Source: a virus
Length of the DNA stretch: 64,000 bases
Direction: 5' to 3' (one strand)
Virus record (IMG/VR): IMGVR_UViG_3300044953_000377
Coordinates: 1 to 64,000 of that record
Shown: piece by piece, positions 52,943 through 63,642 of the stretch
Layout of the letters: each line of letters begins with the position of its first letter
How positions within the stretch are numbered: position 1 is the first letter of the stretch
The notes under the pieces: model-generated
Databases searched by the model: none
What the model was told of the DNA's origin: nothing
Seen by the model: the letters and a program-made list of their open reading frames with translations, nothing else
Made by a program: the position numbers and the translations under genes

Positions 52943-55900
52943 ATGACTCTTCAAAATCTTTTATTCTTCGATAAAAAAGGCGACCAATACATTTTTAAAT
53001 GGAACAGTACCAATTGGGAAGGATCAGTTCTTTTTCCTATAGTTTCCGAGAAACTGTTTGAGGTACAGCACATCTTTATAATAGAAAAATTTTTAGATCT
53101 TTCAGCAGAAATAAAATATGGATTTCCACACTCTCATGGGACTAGTCCGGGAACACCCGTATGGAGAACAAGATGGGAATCTAATTATGATGGAAAAACT
53201 GATGTATCTAATATCATATACACTTATGAATTAGGAGTTGATGGTGAACTAGATGCACCAGTGCTAGTTAAGACAAATAGTGTAGAATTTTATCCTGAAG
53301 TAGTACCAGGGGACACGGTAGATTCCCCAAGTGGTATAGTTGTTACTAGCGATATTAATGAGTCATCGATGCAAATTAATATAGCTTTAAATTCGGATAC
53401 GGAAGGAATATATGATCGAACTTTTATTCTGGAAGATTATACTGATCCTAATAATCCAGTTACCATTTTAAAGTTGGGATTTCACGGTGAGGTTGAGGGA
53501 GAAGATAGTAGACTTGCAGTCCTGCTAAGAAACTTCGGCAGGGAGTTTAATCAATCGGATGCTTTAATAGTAAGAGAGGGGGACATCAAAGAGCAGTTTC
53601 CTGATTACGAAATAATTAATAATAAAAGAAAGGAGTTACTATTAACGGGTGAAAGTATATTCCCTTATCTCGGATCATACAAATCTCTATTTAACGCTAT
53701 AAAGTTTTTTGGATATTATGATTTAAGAATCAAGGAGTACTGGCTTAATATAAAGAAAGATGAAGCAGACACACTAACTCCTCTTCAACAAAACCAAAAA
53801 ATATTAAATGAATTAAGTATCCCTAATATAGAGGGACAAAGTAGATTGGAACTTATAAGTAGTTTGATTAAGGATGAAAACGAGGGAAAATTTAAACAAA
53901 TAGAAATATACGGTAAAAGAAAGGATGGAACTTTTGGATTAAAAAAACAATTTGAACAATTATTTCCGTCTAAATCTTTTAAGAAGACTTCACTATTTGG
54001 ACTTTTTTACGATATAAATAGAGTAGTAGAAGACCAGGATGAAGATCAGTACGGATATCCTATAGTAGAAGATGCGTTTGCTTTTAGTCCGGAGGAAGTA
54101 CTTATAAAGCTATTTGGATTAAAAGAAAGATTGAAGAGAGATTATCTACCACTTAACGCTAGGATAATTGATATAACTGGAGAGGGCGTATACTTTAATA
54201 TCTACAAAACTAGAGGATGGACAGATCAATTAGACATAAGTGAGATAAAGGGCGGTATAAAAGTAGACTTCAGTGTGTTCCCTCAAGATGGATACATTGA
54301 AGATCTTAGACCTTTTTATATTAAACCTAATCAATCAGGCCTTTTGTACCCAGCAGTAAACGGAACAGAGGAGGGTATAAGTTATTATGGAAATACGGTA
54401 GACCCGTATTCTAATTTTCAAGAATATTCTCTATCTGCAATTCCTGCTTTAGAAAGTGCAGTACAATCTTTTTACGATGATGTAAAAAACGGAACAATGC
54501 CTAAATTTTTAGGGGATGGTGACTATGATTATCCGGGGTATAAGTTATTTTCAAATGGCTCAGAACATGTGTTTCCTGCTGGATGTCCTCTAATAATTAA
54601 AAATAATACTTTTGTTCTACCTTGGGACGATGTGAGTGGAAGTTGGAATTCTTTTGATACAACAATAACTAGCACATCTTTACAGATAGCTAGTTACACT
54701 AGCACTACTTCTAATAATCCCGGTACTCCTTTACAGACTGTTAACAGTACTACCACTTTTACTTTACCAACAACTTTTCCTTCCAGCGTAACAATTAATA
54801 TAGGAGCAGGAAATGACTGGTTTGATACCGCGTCTCCACAAGTTTTGTTTGTTAGAGTGGAATCTGTAAGTTCTCCTGGTAATCTGGTACTTGGATATTG
54901 TAGTGCAGGAGATTATAACACACTGACAGGGGACCTTTATATTCAAATGATGTACACTAGGGGTTCTGGTGAATATTCAAACTGGAAAGTTACTCCTACT
55001 AATGTGGGATTTAGCACATACACTTTTGATTATTATGAAAATTTTATACATTCAAATGGATTTTATTCTTGGAATAGAATACCTTATCTAGATTTCTATG
55101 AAATTGAGTGGACTATATACAAAGACGGCGATTCAAGCCCATATTTTTTCCAGATAAGAGGGGGTCTTCCTGAATTAGAAACCATAGTTCATTTTGTACC
55201 TTATGTTGGGAATTACAATGTTAAGTGCAGAGTTTGGGACACTTTAAATTCTATTTCTTTAGGAATAAAAAGATCTATACTGAAAGTGGATCGAAGATCA
55301 ATAGAGCTAAACACCATCACTAGATTTAGAGAATCTGAAATATACAACTGGGATAATTCTCCTTTAAAATGGGAAAGCTATCCCTCACAATGGATTTTTC
55401 CAGTAGAGAATACGAATAAGATCCTGGATATTTCAGATGTAATAGAAAACTATCCAGAATACTCTAATAATTTTAATGAGGGCCAACAGTGTGAAGTTCT
55501 AAGCAAAATCCCAGAAGTAAAAGCAACAATAGAATTCGAAATAGGAGTTTCCCTGATCGATATTAATAATATTCTTAGCACTTATAATGGATCTGGATAT
55601 TCTTTAGCTATAGTAACAACAAATATTCCTCACGGATATTCCTCTGGCGACACTGTGTGGATATATGATTCTACTGGAGCACCTTATGGACAATATCCAA
55701 TAACAGTAACTGGTACTACTACATTTGAGATACCAGAGATAGTTATCACTGCTATAACTGGTGGATATGTTTATGGATCTGGTAATATTAAAATTACCTC
55801 CGACTCAATATTAATAGCGGATTGTAATTTTCAGGGGGATCTTAATGCTACTACGAGTTTAATTTATAGTACGATAAATTCTTCTCCGCTGAATCCTAAA

Positions 55901-58900
55901 TACAAGGTTATAAATCTAATAGATTCAACAACACCAGGATATAAAAAATTCACTCTTCAGGCCCCTAATAACAGCGGGAATTTATGGAACGGTAAAATTT
56001 TAAATGTACAAGTTACTGGATCAATACTTACGTCATTAACATCTGGTGCTTTTTCTGGAGGTTCTAACGAGACTGAAGAATACTTAGAATATAATTTTAC
56101 AAATCTTCCTAATAAAAATATAAGATTCTGGGGAACTAAGAGTCTTTCGTGGGATACTTTCGAAGATTTTCAGTTCGATAAAGCTTATGCCCATACATGG
56201 GATATGTACGATTACCACAATGACTGGTTAGGTGGATTTAGTTTATATTCTTTACAATATGGAGACAGGGTTAGGGTAACTAAAGATTCATTGGGAATAG
56301 TATTTGGTGAAACCGATTCACCTGGCAATAACTATTTGGACTTAAGTGAAGCTGCTAGTCAATTAAAAAATTCAGTAGATGATAACATAAAAAGGTTCGA
56401 CTACACAGTTAGAGGATTTTCTGAACTTCCTAATAATTTTTACCAAAACAATACTCCTATTTCTCCAGATCTTAGTACCAATCCAGGTCCTAAAAACATA
56501 ACATCTAAATTCTACAAAGTTCCTACATATTCTCCTATTCTTTTTCAACCTACCGGAATAGCTTGGGACGCTGATGGAGATATATGGGTTACTGGTGAGG
56601 ATGTTATTAAATTCGACGGTGCCAACTATACAACTTATGATTCTTCCAATAGCGTTATGCCCGGAGTTTCTATTCTTACTAATTGTATAGAGATGGACAG
56701 GAATGATGTTAAGTGGATAGGAATAGAAAATAGCTTAACACCACTAGTTAAAATAAACGAGAAAGATCCGACAGATAGCTTTGCTTACTCTGTTAGTGAC
56801 TTCGTTGATAATGGAGGAAACCCTGTTAGTCCTATAACAGCTTCTAGTATAAATGCAATAGAAATAAACCCACAAAGCGGAGATATATTTGCAGCATTTA
56901 CTTGTAACTCATCTCCTTCTTTCGATGGACTTTTATTCTATGATTCTCATGCTAAATCATGGTCTCTTTACACAACATCTAATTCAGATATTCCTTCAGA
57001 TAATATTAGGGATCTTAGATTAGAATACTACGGAATGAATAAATGGTACCTGTGGATAGCAACAGATGCTGGATTATCTAGATTTAACGGAATAGATTTT
57101 AAAAATTATACAAGCACTAATTCTGGATTACCCGATAACGATGTTTATTCGATAGAACTAGATAAATTGGATCACAAGTGGATCGGCACTGGATCAGCCC
57201 TAGCTTACTGGGATCATATTAGATGGGCAGTATGGAATCCTTCTACAAATCCCGAATTATCCGCTGGTAAGTTTGGAAATATAGTTGAGACAGGCAATGC
57301 TAATATATGGTTTACTATAGACCAAACAGCATCTCCAGGAGGGACTGAATTATACTTCTTCGATGGATATTTCTTTACTAAGGTTTTATATAGAAATGAT
57401 GGAGTGTCTTTAATAAATCCTTGTAATGTTTCTCATGGAAAAACACTACTCTCAGCTCCATGGAAAACTATTAAGAATGGAGAAACAACATATCCAAAAA
57501 ATCTTCTCTTCGTTACTGACAATGGAGAGATAGGAAAGCTTGATTATATTATACCACATATCCATGCAACATCTAAATCCGTAGGGACTAATGGATGGGA
57601 TTTTGTTTACCATGACACATCAACTCCATTACCTTCAGTAGAATACATTAATAACAGTGGAATTGGAACATCCCAATTAGGATTTAGCTTTATAGTTGGC
57701 CCTTTTAATGACAATATCACACTGAACTCAGATTACACTAGACCTGACATGCCTAATGTTGACAGATACTCTTGGTATAAGCCTATTTGGCAGCGTTATA
57801 GCATCGATCGTCTTAAAGATCAGTTTCCATCTTTAAATATCGACGATGTCTTTTTATACGCTCCTCTACGAGATATTCTAAACGAAAAAGCAAACAAAGA
57901 ACCCTATTGGAGAAACTCACAGATTGAAAGAATAGCACAGAAGAAATCAAGGGATCTTTTTGAAAACTTTGAATGGGTTATAACTCTAGGAAACAGCAGT
58001 CCAGATCAGGGTGTAAAAGTCACAGTTGACAACGAGGGAGATATTATAGCAATCGGCGATTTTACTGGTACTATATTCATGGGTGAGGTTAATAATATTG
58101 GTACACAAGACATTTATTTAAACAGTCTAGATCAAGGAGTGTACATCGCTAAATATAATAAAGGAGGGGTTATTCAATGGGCAACATCTATATCTTCGAC
58201 ATCTCCACAAGGTCCTATTTATGCCAGATCCGTTATAACTGATTCTAATGGTAATATCTACGTTGCTTGTGACAATAATCTTACAGGATTTATTGAAATA
58301 AATAAATATGATTCCGATGGTATTTTATTAAATACAATTACTGTCACTGTTACTCCAGATCAATTCCTAGGTGATATAAAAGTAGACAAGTATGAAAATA
58401 TTTATATCTGTGGAGCATTTGAGGGAACACTTACATTAGGTACATACACACTTACTTCTACCGGACAAGAATCTGCTTTCGTTGCAAAAATAGATCCTTC
58501 CTTAACATTTGTGTGGGCTAAACAACTCACCACTACAACATATTCTAAAGCTTATGAGCTAGCAGTTCTTAAGGAGGAATATCTATATCTAACCGGAGTT
58601 TTTGACACACAAATTAATCTTGGTCCTATAACGCTAAACGGTATAGGGAATCATGATATGTTTGTCGCTAAATTTTATACAGGGGACGGAACATGCTTAT
58701 GGGGGGATAGCTTTGCTTATGATGCTAGCACATCATTTGGGAACACCTCTATATGTATAGATCCTAAAGGTCATGTATTAGTTACCGGATCTTATGAGGG
58801 AACTATAGAAATAGAAAACCAGAAGATATCATCATTCCCAGGAACAACTGATATCTTTGTACTTAAACTTCTTTCCACTGGAAAATTAATTTGGTTAAAA

Positions 58901-59716
58901 ATGTGTGGAGGTCAAGGAGGAGACACTGCTTACGATATAGAAAGTGACTCCGAGGAAAACGTTTATATAACAGGATCATATACTTCCCCCGCATATTTTT
59001 CACCGGAAGAAATAGAATCAAGAGGGGGTACGGACATATACCTCACAAAGTTTAATAAAGAAGGTCTGCTAGTAGACATAGTTACTGCCGGTGGAATCAA
59101 TAACGATTCTGGAGCGGATCTTGTGTTAGACGCGGAAGAAAACATTTATATAACTGGATACTTTGAGGGTGAATCCGAATTTTCACCTTATGTTGTTCTT
59201 TCACCTCCGGGGGGTTCTTTAGATTCTTTCCTAGGTAAAATACCTAAACAAAGATTCCAGAGTGGGTTAAAGATAGGGAGCGTTCAATCTTGGCTAGGAT
59301 CGCATTCTTGGTCTTGGAAGGAGGAAAAATTATATGATAGGGAGTTTGAAATTCCACTTGCCACTACTATATTTATAAATCCTATCGATTCATTAATCCC
59401 CGGTAAAAAGAATCATATCTGGACTCTTATTGACACGGAGACTGAAGAAACAATAGTGAAGCTAAGAAGAACACCATACTTTATATGGACTTTCTTAAAA
59501 CCTGGTTTCTATACTATCTACTGTGAACTTCAAGATGCAAACGGAAATATCTACCAGACTGAACACGAAGGAAAGATAAGAGTAATAGATCACAAAGAAG
59601 CTTTCGCCGGGGATTTAAAACCGGAAGTTGTAAATCCGGAAGACTACTTACTAAGATCCATCTATTATGATAGAAAAGAATTAGGATTCCCTCCTTATTA
59701 TAAATTTGAGATTTAG
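52943..59716 (+). CDS. giant baseplate/tail protein with two predicted beta-propellers
   Basis: A 2257-residue protein at the gp7 position. Residues about 1-460 look like a wedge/structural part. Residues about 1195-1560 carry repeats of two-component-regulator-propeller type (GIAWDADGDIWVTGED, KWIGIE, LWIATDAGLSRFNGIDF, HKWIGTGSALAYWD). Residues about 1675-2105 carry SBBP-like repeats (GNIYVACDNN, YENIYICGAFEGTLTLG, YLYLTGVFDTQINLG, GHVLVTGSYEGT, NVYITGSYTSP, NIYITGYFEGE). The last 150 residues include an immunoglobulin/PKD-like strand set. Propellers commonly bind sugars or proteins, so host contact is plausible. T4 gp7 (1032 residues) lacks them. Confidence 0.82.
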   Translation: MTLQNLLFFDKKGDQYIFKWNSTNWEGSVLFPIVSEKLFEVQHIFIIEKFLDLSAEIKYGFPHSHGTSPGTPVWRTRWESNYDGKTDVSNIIYTYELGVDGELDAPVLVKTNSVEFYPEVVPGDTVDSPSGIVVTSDINESSMQINIALNSDTEGIYDRTFILEDYTDPNNPVTILKLGFHGEVEGEDSRLAVLLRNFGREFNQSDALIVREGDIKEQFPDYEIINNKRKELLLTGESIFPYLGSYKSLFNAIKFFGYYDLRIKEYWLNIKKDEADTLTPLQQNQKILNELSIPNIEGQSRLELISSLIKDENEGKFKQIEIYGKRKDGTFGLKKQFEQLFPSKSFKKTSLFGLFYDINRVVEDQDEDQYGYPIVEDAFAFSPEEVLIKLFGLKERLKRDYLPLNARIIDITGEGVYFNIYKTRGWTDQLDISEIKGGIKVDFSVFPQDGYIEDLRPFYIKPNQSGLLYPAVNGTEEGISYYGNTVDPYSNFQEYSLSAIPALESAVQSFYDDVKNGTMPKFLGDGDYDYPGYKLFSNGSEHVFPAGCPLIIKNNTFVLPWDDVSGSWNSFDTTITSTSLQIASYTSTTSNNPGTPLQTVNSTTTFTLPTTFPSSVTINIGAGNDWFDTASPQVLFVRVESVSSPGNLVLGYCSAGDYNTLTGDLYIQMMYTRGSGEYSNWKVTPTNVGFSTYTFDYYENFIHSNGFYSWNRIPYLDFYEIEWTIYKDGDSSPYFFQIRGGLPELETIVHFVPYVGNYNVKCRVWDTLNSISLGIKRSILKVDRRSIELNTITRFRESEIYNWDNSPLKWESYPSQWIFPVENTNKILDISDVIENYPEYSNNFNEGQQCEVLSKIPEVKATIEFEIGVSLIDINNILSTYNGSGYSLAIVTTNIPHGYSSGDTVWIYDSTGAPYGQYPITVTGTTTFEIPEIVITAITGGYVYGSGNIKITSDSILIADCNFQGDLNATTSLIYSTINSSPLNPKYKVINLIDSTTPGYKKFTLQAPNNSGNLWNGKILNVQVTGSILTSLTSGAFSGGSNETEEYLEYNFTNLPNKNIRFWGTKSLSWDTFEDFQFDKAYAHTWDMYDYHNDWLGGFSLYSLQYGDRVRVTKDSLGIVFGETDSPGNNYLDLSEAASQLKNSVDDNIKRFDYTVRGFSELPNNFYQNNTPISPDLSTNPGPKNITSKFYKVPTYSPILFQPTGIAWDADGDIWVTGEDVIKFDGANYTTYDSSNSVMPGVSILTNCIEMDRNDVKWIGIENSLTPLVKINEKDPTDSFAYSVSDFVDNGGNPVSPITASSINAIEINPQSGDIFAAFTCNSSPSFDGLLFYDSHAKSWSLYTTSNSDIPSDNIRDLRLEYYGMNKWYLWIATDAGLSRFNGIDFKNYTSTNSGLPDNDVYSIELDKLDHKWIGTGSALAYWDHIRWAVWNPSTNPELSAGKFGNIVETGNANIWFTIDQTASPGGTELYFFDGYFFTKVLYRNDGVSLINPCNVSHGKTLLSAPWKTIKNGETTYPKNLLFVTDNGEIGKLDYIIPHIHATSKSVGTNGWDFVYHDTSTPLPSVEYINNSGIGTSQLGFSFIVGPFNDNITLNSDYTRPDMPNVDRYSWYKPIWQRYSIDRLKDQFPSLNIDDVFLYAPLRDILNEKANKEPYWRNSQIERIAQKKSRDLFENFEWVITLGNSSPDQGVKVTVDNEGDIIAIGDFTGTIFMGEVNNIGTQDIYLNSLDQGVYIAKYNKGGVIQWATSISSTSPQGPIYARSVITDSNGNIYVACDNNLTGFIEINKYDSDGILLNTITVTVTPDQFLGDIKVDKYENIYICGAFEGTLTLGTYTLTSTGQESAFVAKIDPSLTFVWAKQLTTTTYSKAYELAVLKEEYLYLTGVFDTQINLGPITLNGIGNHDMFVAKFYTGDGTCLWGDSFAYDASTSFGNTSICIDPKGHVLVTGSYEGTIEIENQKISSFPGTTDIFVLKLLSTGKLIWLKMCGGQGGDTAYDIESDSEENVYITGSYTSPAYFSPEEIESRGGTDIYLTKFNKEGLLVDIVTAGGINNDSGADLVLDAEENIYITGYFEGESEFSPYVVLSPPGGSLDSFLGKIPKQRFQSGLKIGSVQSWLGSHSWSWKEEKLYDREFEIPLATTIFINPIDSLIPGKKNHIWTLIDTETEETIVKLRRTPYFIWTFLKPGFYTIYCELQDANGNIYQTEHEGKIRVIDHKEAFAGDLKPEVVNPEDYLLRSIYYDRKELGFPPYYKFEI

Positions 59717-59733
59717 TCTAGAGGGAATTTAAT

Positions 59734-60408
59734 TCAGGTCGTATATTCCCTATAAACGTTTAATATATCTGGTACTATAGGGTGTCTATGATTTTTCTTA
59801 AGGGTGATAACCTTAACTCCATTAACCCTTGCAGAAATAGTGTTCATAAAATCCAAGCCTGATTCTTTCTTGTTTTTTAGGTCAATCTGCGATGTATCCC
59901 CACATATGATGATCTTAGAACCAATCCCAAGTCTTCCCAATACCATTTCCATTTGATTCATAGTTACGTTCTGTGCTTCATCTACAATCACGCAAGAATT
60001 AACAAGAGTTCTACCCCTCATGAAAGGAAAGGGTAAAATCTCTATGATCCCATCGCTAAACAATTTTTCAACTTTATCTTTCTCGTAAACCATTTCAAGG
60101 TTTGAGTAAATTGGTGCCAACCACGGATCCATCTTTTCTTTTAAATCCCCAGGGAGAAATCCTATATCTTCCTTTGCCACTGTGGGTCTAGTAATAACTA
60201 GTTTTTCGATTTCCCTATTAAATAGCATATCCAAAGATATTTGTACTGCTAGCAATGTTTTTCCAGATCCAGCAGCTCCTTTAAGAACGTTGACTGGATT
60301 TTCTAAAATAGTAGCTTTTGCATCTTTTTGTTCTTCGTTTAGATTGATTTTAAATTTAATGGGGTTTTTAGGTTTCCTTTTTTGTGTCCAGTTGCTTCCT
60401 GTATCCAT
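59734..60408 (-). CDS. phoH: PhoH-like P-loop ATPase
   Basis: A 224-residue ATPase. Walker A GAAGSGKT at residues 44-51, KLVITRPTVAKEDIGFLPGD downstream, Walker B VIVDEAQN near 140-147, then IIICGDTSQIDL and the arginine-containing KKNHRHP. This is the standard PhoH core, frequent in T4-type and marine phages, linked to RNA metabolism. It stands alone on the minus strand among late genes. Its stop region is 18 bases from the convergent giant gene. Confidence 0.9.
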   Translation of the reverse strand: MDTGSNWTQKRKPKNPIKFKINLNEEQKDAKATILENPVNVLKGAAGSGKTLLAVQISLDMLFNREIEKLVITRPTVAKEDIGFLPGDLKEKMDPWLAPIYSNLEMVYEKDKVEKLFSDGIIEILPFPFMRGRTLVNSCVIVDEAQNVTMNQMEMVLGRLGIGSKIIICGDTSQIDLKNKKESGLDFMNTISARVNGVKVITLKKNHRHPIVPDILNVYREYTT

Positions 60409-60425
60409 AAGATTTTTTTTATTTT

Positions 60426-60448
60426 GAGAAACATATCCAATGTTTCTC
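60426..60448. other. perfect 9-bp hairpin upstream of phoH
   Basis: GAGAAACAT and ATGTTTCTC form a perfect 9-bp stem around a 5-base loop (ATCCA), 18 bases before the phoH ATG on the minus strand. No T-run follows on either strand, so it is not an obvious terminator; a 5' UTR structure or operator for phoH is possible. Confidence 0.5.
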
Positions 60449-60492
60449 TGTTTAATAATTAACCCTGTCTTTTCTTAAAGTATTAAATACAG

Positions 60493-60500
60493 GATATATA
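60493..60500 (+). promoter_or_regulatory. GATATATA late-promoter-like element
   Basis: GATATATA (context AGGATATATATC) ends 19 bases before the ATG at 60520, in the divergent gap between phoH and the fibre-like gene. This is one of the best-spaced copies. Confidence 0.55.
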
Positions 60501-60519
60501 TCAAAAAAAGAAAATTCAA

Positions 60520-61437
60520 ATGGCAATAACAATTACCGAAATCCTTGGAACGGATTCTATTTCAGGATCAAGATTAACCATTAATGCTAACTTTTTGCTT
60601 CTAGAGAACGCTTACAACGATTTAGAAAACACTTTTAATATCAATGTGTTAACTGGATCATTAGACGTTTCTAGCGCATCTAGCGGGCAAATAAAATCTA
60701 AATCACTTCTAACTAACAGCTTGGCGATGCCAGCCTCTGGATCACCTACCATTGAAATATATGGTACAGGAGCAAGCGGAGGTTCTATTGTGTTCACAAA
60801 CACAGTGGCAGGAGCTACTGGTATTTTTTCGAACGTTCTCCAGGTTAATAATCTTTCTGCTTCAGGAGCAGCAACATTCGGGGCAACCGCAACTTTCCAA
60901 AGTGTGCTTAATGTAGATGGAAGAATGACTATAGGAGCTTCTGGTAATTTTGTAAATACAAACAGAAAAGCTACCGTTGGATCAACCACAGCTTTTCCTT
61001 CTGCACCAGGTGCAGGTGTTACTGGAACATATTCCAGTCCTTATCAATTAAATTTAACTGAAAATGTTATCTATATACAATCAGACTTTGTTTCAGGCGC
61101 GACTGCTGATGTTGCAAACTCTACAGGATTTTTCTTTTATGCAGCAACAGGCAATGGAGCAACTGCTTCTGATATCCCTGCTGGTTACACAGTAACTCTA
61201 GTAGATGCTGCCACGACTGCCGGAATAATATCAACGGGAGTTACCGGGCCTTCACCTTACTATTACACAGGATTTTCCACAGGGGACGGATCTTATTCAG
61301 ATCCTATTATACAAACACCAGGTAACCAATACAAGTCATCAATCACACTTATGTGGGAGCCAAGAATAGATCAAGGAGCAGCAACACAAAAAGGATCTTG
61401 GGTGATTGTTAATTCCACACAAGGCTTTACATTCTAA
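60520..61437 (+). CDS. putative tail fibre or adhesin protein
   Basis: A 305-residue protein rich in Gly, Ala, Ser and Thr. It starts with ITITEILGTDSISGSRLTIN and a short helix, continues as regular beta repeats (NNLSASGAATFGATATFQSV) typical of trimeric fibres, and ends in a compact domain with KSSITLMWEPRIDQGAAT. No family named. The location after the baseplate genes supports a fibre or receptor-contact role. Confidence 0.6.
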   Translation: MAITITEILGTDSISGSRLTINANFLLLENAYNDLENTFNINVLTGSLDVSSASSGQIKSKSLLTNSLAMPASGSPTIEIYGTGASGGSIVFTNTVAGATGIFSNVLQVNNLSASGAATFGATATFQSVLNVDGRMTIGASGNFVNTNRKATVGSTTAFPSAPGAGVTGTYSSPYQLNLTENVIYIQSDFVSGATADVANSTGFFFYAATGNGATASDIPAGYTVTLVDAATTAGIISTGVTGPSPYYYTGFSTGDGSYSDPIIQTPGNQYKSSITLMWEPRIDQGAATQKGSWVIVNSTQGFTF

Positions 61438-61453
61438 TAAAGAAAAATAATCG

Positions 61454-63637
61454 ATGGCAAAGACACCTTTTATAAGACCTATAGCAGTTCAAGGAGGCAC
61501 ATTTTATACATTTTCTTCTTCTGCGGAGGATTTATCTTTAACCTTTAATAATTCATTAAAGAAATTTACTTTTTCTAAATATGCTTTATTAAAACTTCCG
61601 GAATTTGGAACTCCTACATACGGGGAGAACACCTTTCAGTTTAATGCTATCGATACAACTTTTTTAGATGCTGCCGCTGGAGACTTTATATTAACAAATC
61701 CAAATAACCTAAGTCCTTCCCCTGAAATATCATTTCAAAACTACTGCTTAAACTTAGAATCAACTATTATTTCTGATCCTAATTATAACCAGGATTTAAA
61801 AAGAAATGTATCTGAAAGAGTTTTTTGGAAATGGGTTAAAGAACTAGGAGGTGTTAGATACAGGACAGCAAACACAAATGAAGTAGTAGCTTCTTTAAAC
61901 CAAACACTAATAACCACAAAAGACGGTTATCCATATTCAGATAAAAGATGGGTAGAAGAAGACACTTTACTAACAGGAAACGGTACGCCTAATTCTAGAT
62001 ATGAAAGGATAGTTCAGTACATAGGTGATATAGACGTTGTAAATTCAGTACAGAATTCAGAGAACGCATACTCTGAAGTCTATATCCATGTTCCTACCGG
62101 AGACGGAGGTACTCCATACGTTTTATTTAAAACTATAGCGGACGAAAATTATTATCCAGATAGAACCTGGACACACTTACCTCCGGATCCAACAGATACG
62201 GAGTATTTACAAGGAAGAGATTCTGCTTCAGGACTATACGGACCTAATGGATTACCAAAATTAGCAATATTTGATCAGGATGTTTTAGGAGAACCTGGAG
62301 TTAGTGGAACATCAGCAACAGGATCTTTTACAAATAACTGGTATTCCCCAAGAGACGAGGCAAACTCGTATTTTAGTGATCCTACTTTTTTTGATAATAG
62401 TAATTACGAGATTGAAAAATATGTAGCTGCTTCAGGACCTGGAGGTTACTCGGTAACATATAAGAGAAATAATCTAGACGGGGTTCAAATAGATTTTGAT
62501 CCAGCTTCATATAGAGCTATTCAAAACTATGTAGGTATTTCAACTATCGAAGAATGGAATGGAACGCCTATTACAACTTCTTTCGAGTTTAACGCAGTTT
62601 TGGTTTATTATGATGTTTACGATCCTAATAACCCTACAGATTCAGAAACTAATCTCTATGGGATTCTTTTCCTGAACGATCCTGAGCCTGTTTCCCTAAA
62701 CGCAGGTAAGCTCCCTTCATTTAAGAAGTTTAAACCCGATCTGATTACTAAACTTAATGGTAATTCATACGGATTTAAAATAAATCTAAAGTTTGATACC
62801 GATGTAGAAAGCACAGGAGTTGAGCAGGCTATTAACGACTACTCTTCTTTCTCTCTTTCTATCTTTATGGATGCTGCTACAGTTTTACAGGATGCTGCTA
62901 AAAATCTTAATGATAGAACATTACAGATAGCTGGTATGCAGAATGATATTAATAATCTTAAAGATCTAATAATAAACACTGACGACAGCGCGGAGATAAA
63001 AGCAAGATTGGACGTGGTCGAAGCTTCTTTACAAGCAAACCAAGCACTTTTTGATAACACCCAGGATATTATAAGCCTTATAGAAAACAACACTGATACT
63101 ATTAACAACATATTACAAAATCAGACTTCTATTAATATGTCTTATAATCTTGATCTATTAAAAGACGGGGACGGGACATCTGTAGATAGGAGCACTCCTA
63201 ATATATTGAAGGTTAATGTTACTCAACAGGATTACAACATTTCTAATAATTCTTTATTTACTATAAATCCTGTAGCAGGAAACACTGTTCCTCTTTCAAT
63301 TTATACTAACTATTTAAAACATAAAAATAACGGAGTTTCAATAACAGCTAATAATGATATCGTTATAAGAATAGATGACAGTATAAACAAATGGAAAAAA
63401 GGACAGGTTTTAAGACTTGTTATAGGAGACGATATAGATCTAGGAAATTATTCACTTGTTATTCTAACTGACGCATTAGGTGAATATCCTAAATCAGCAC
63501 CTTCAGGAGTACCATATTCATCTGTAGTTGCAGGATTTCTTAATACACAGTTTTCTGGATCTAATTATAAACCAATTTTTGATATTGTTTGTATAGACGA
63601 TAAGAACTTAATATTTGAAGTTGATCAAATAAAATAA
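61454..63637 (+). CDS. large virion structural protein
   Basis: A 727-residue protein. Near residue 115, NVSERVFWKWVKELGGVRYR recalls a pattern seen in virion proteins of T4-like phages. Residues about 485-560 form a coiled coil (MQNDINNLKDLIINTDDSAE, then LDVVEASLQANQALFDNTQD). The C-terminal domain is strand-rich. Probably tail or fibre-associated. It lies 16 bases after the previous gene. Confidence 0.62.
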   Translation: MAKTPFIRPIAVQGGTFYTFSSSAEDLSLTFNNSLKKFTFSKYALLKLPEFGTPTYGENTFQFNAIDTTFLDAAAGDFILTNPNNLSPSPEISFQNYCLNLESTIISDPNYNQDLKRNVSERVFWKWVKELGGVRYRTANTNEVVASLNQTLITTKDGYPYSDKRWVEEDTLLTGNGTPNSRYERIVQYIGDIDVVNSVQNSENAYSEVYIHVPTGDGGTPYVLFKTIADENYYPDRTWTHLPPDPTDTEYLQGRDSASGLYGPNGLPKLAIFDQDVLGEPGVSGTSATGSFTNNWYSPRDEANSYFSDPTFFDNSNYEIEKYVAASGPGGYSVTYKRNNLDGVQIDFDPASYRAIQNYVGISTIEEWNGTPITTSFEFNAVLVYYDVYDPNNPTDSETNLYGILFLNDPEPVSLNAGKLPSFKKFKPDLITKLNGNSYGFKINLKFDTDVESTGVEQAINDYSSFSLSIFMDAATVLQDAAKNLNDRTLQIAGMQNDINNLKDLIINTDDSAEIKARLDVVEASLQANQALFDNTQDIISLIENNTDTINNILQNQTSINMSYNLDLLKDGDGTSVDRSTPNILKVNVTQQDYNISNNSLFTINPVAGNTVPLSIYTNYLKHKNNGVSITANNDIVIRIDDSINKWKKGQVLRLVIGDDIDLGNYSLVILTDALGEYPKSAPSGVPYSSVVAGFLNTQFSGSNYKPIFDIVCIDDKNLIFEVDQIK

Positions 63638-63642
63638 AAAAA

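Noticed and set aside
59721-59752. Inverted repeat AGGGAAT / ATTCCCT between the giant gene and phoH as a bidirectional terminator
   Set aside because: The loop is about 16 bases, no T-run follows on either strand, and it overlaps the phoH coding end.
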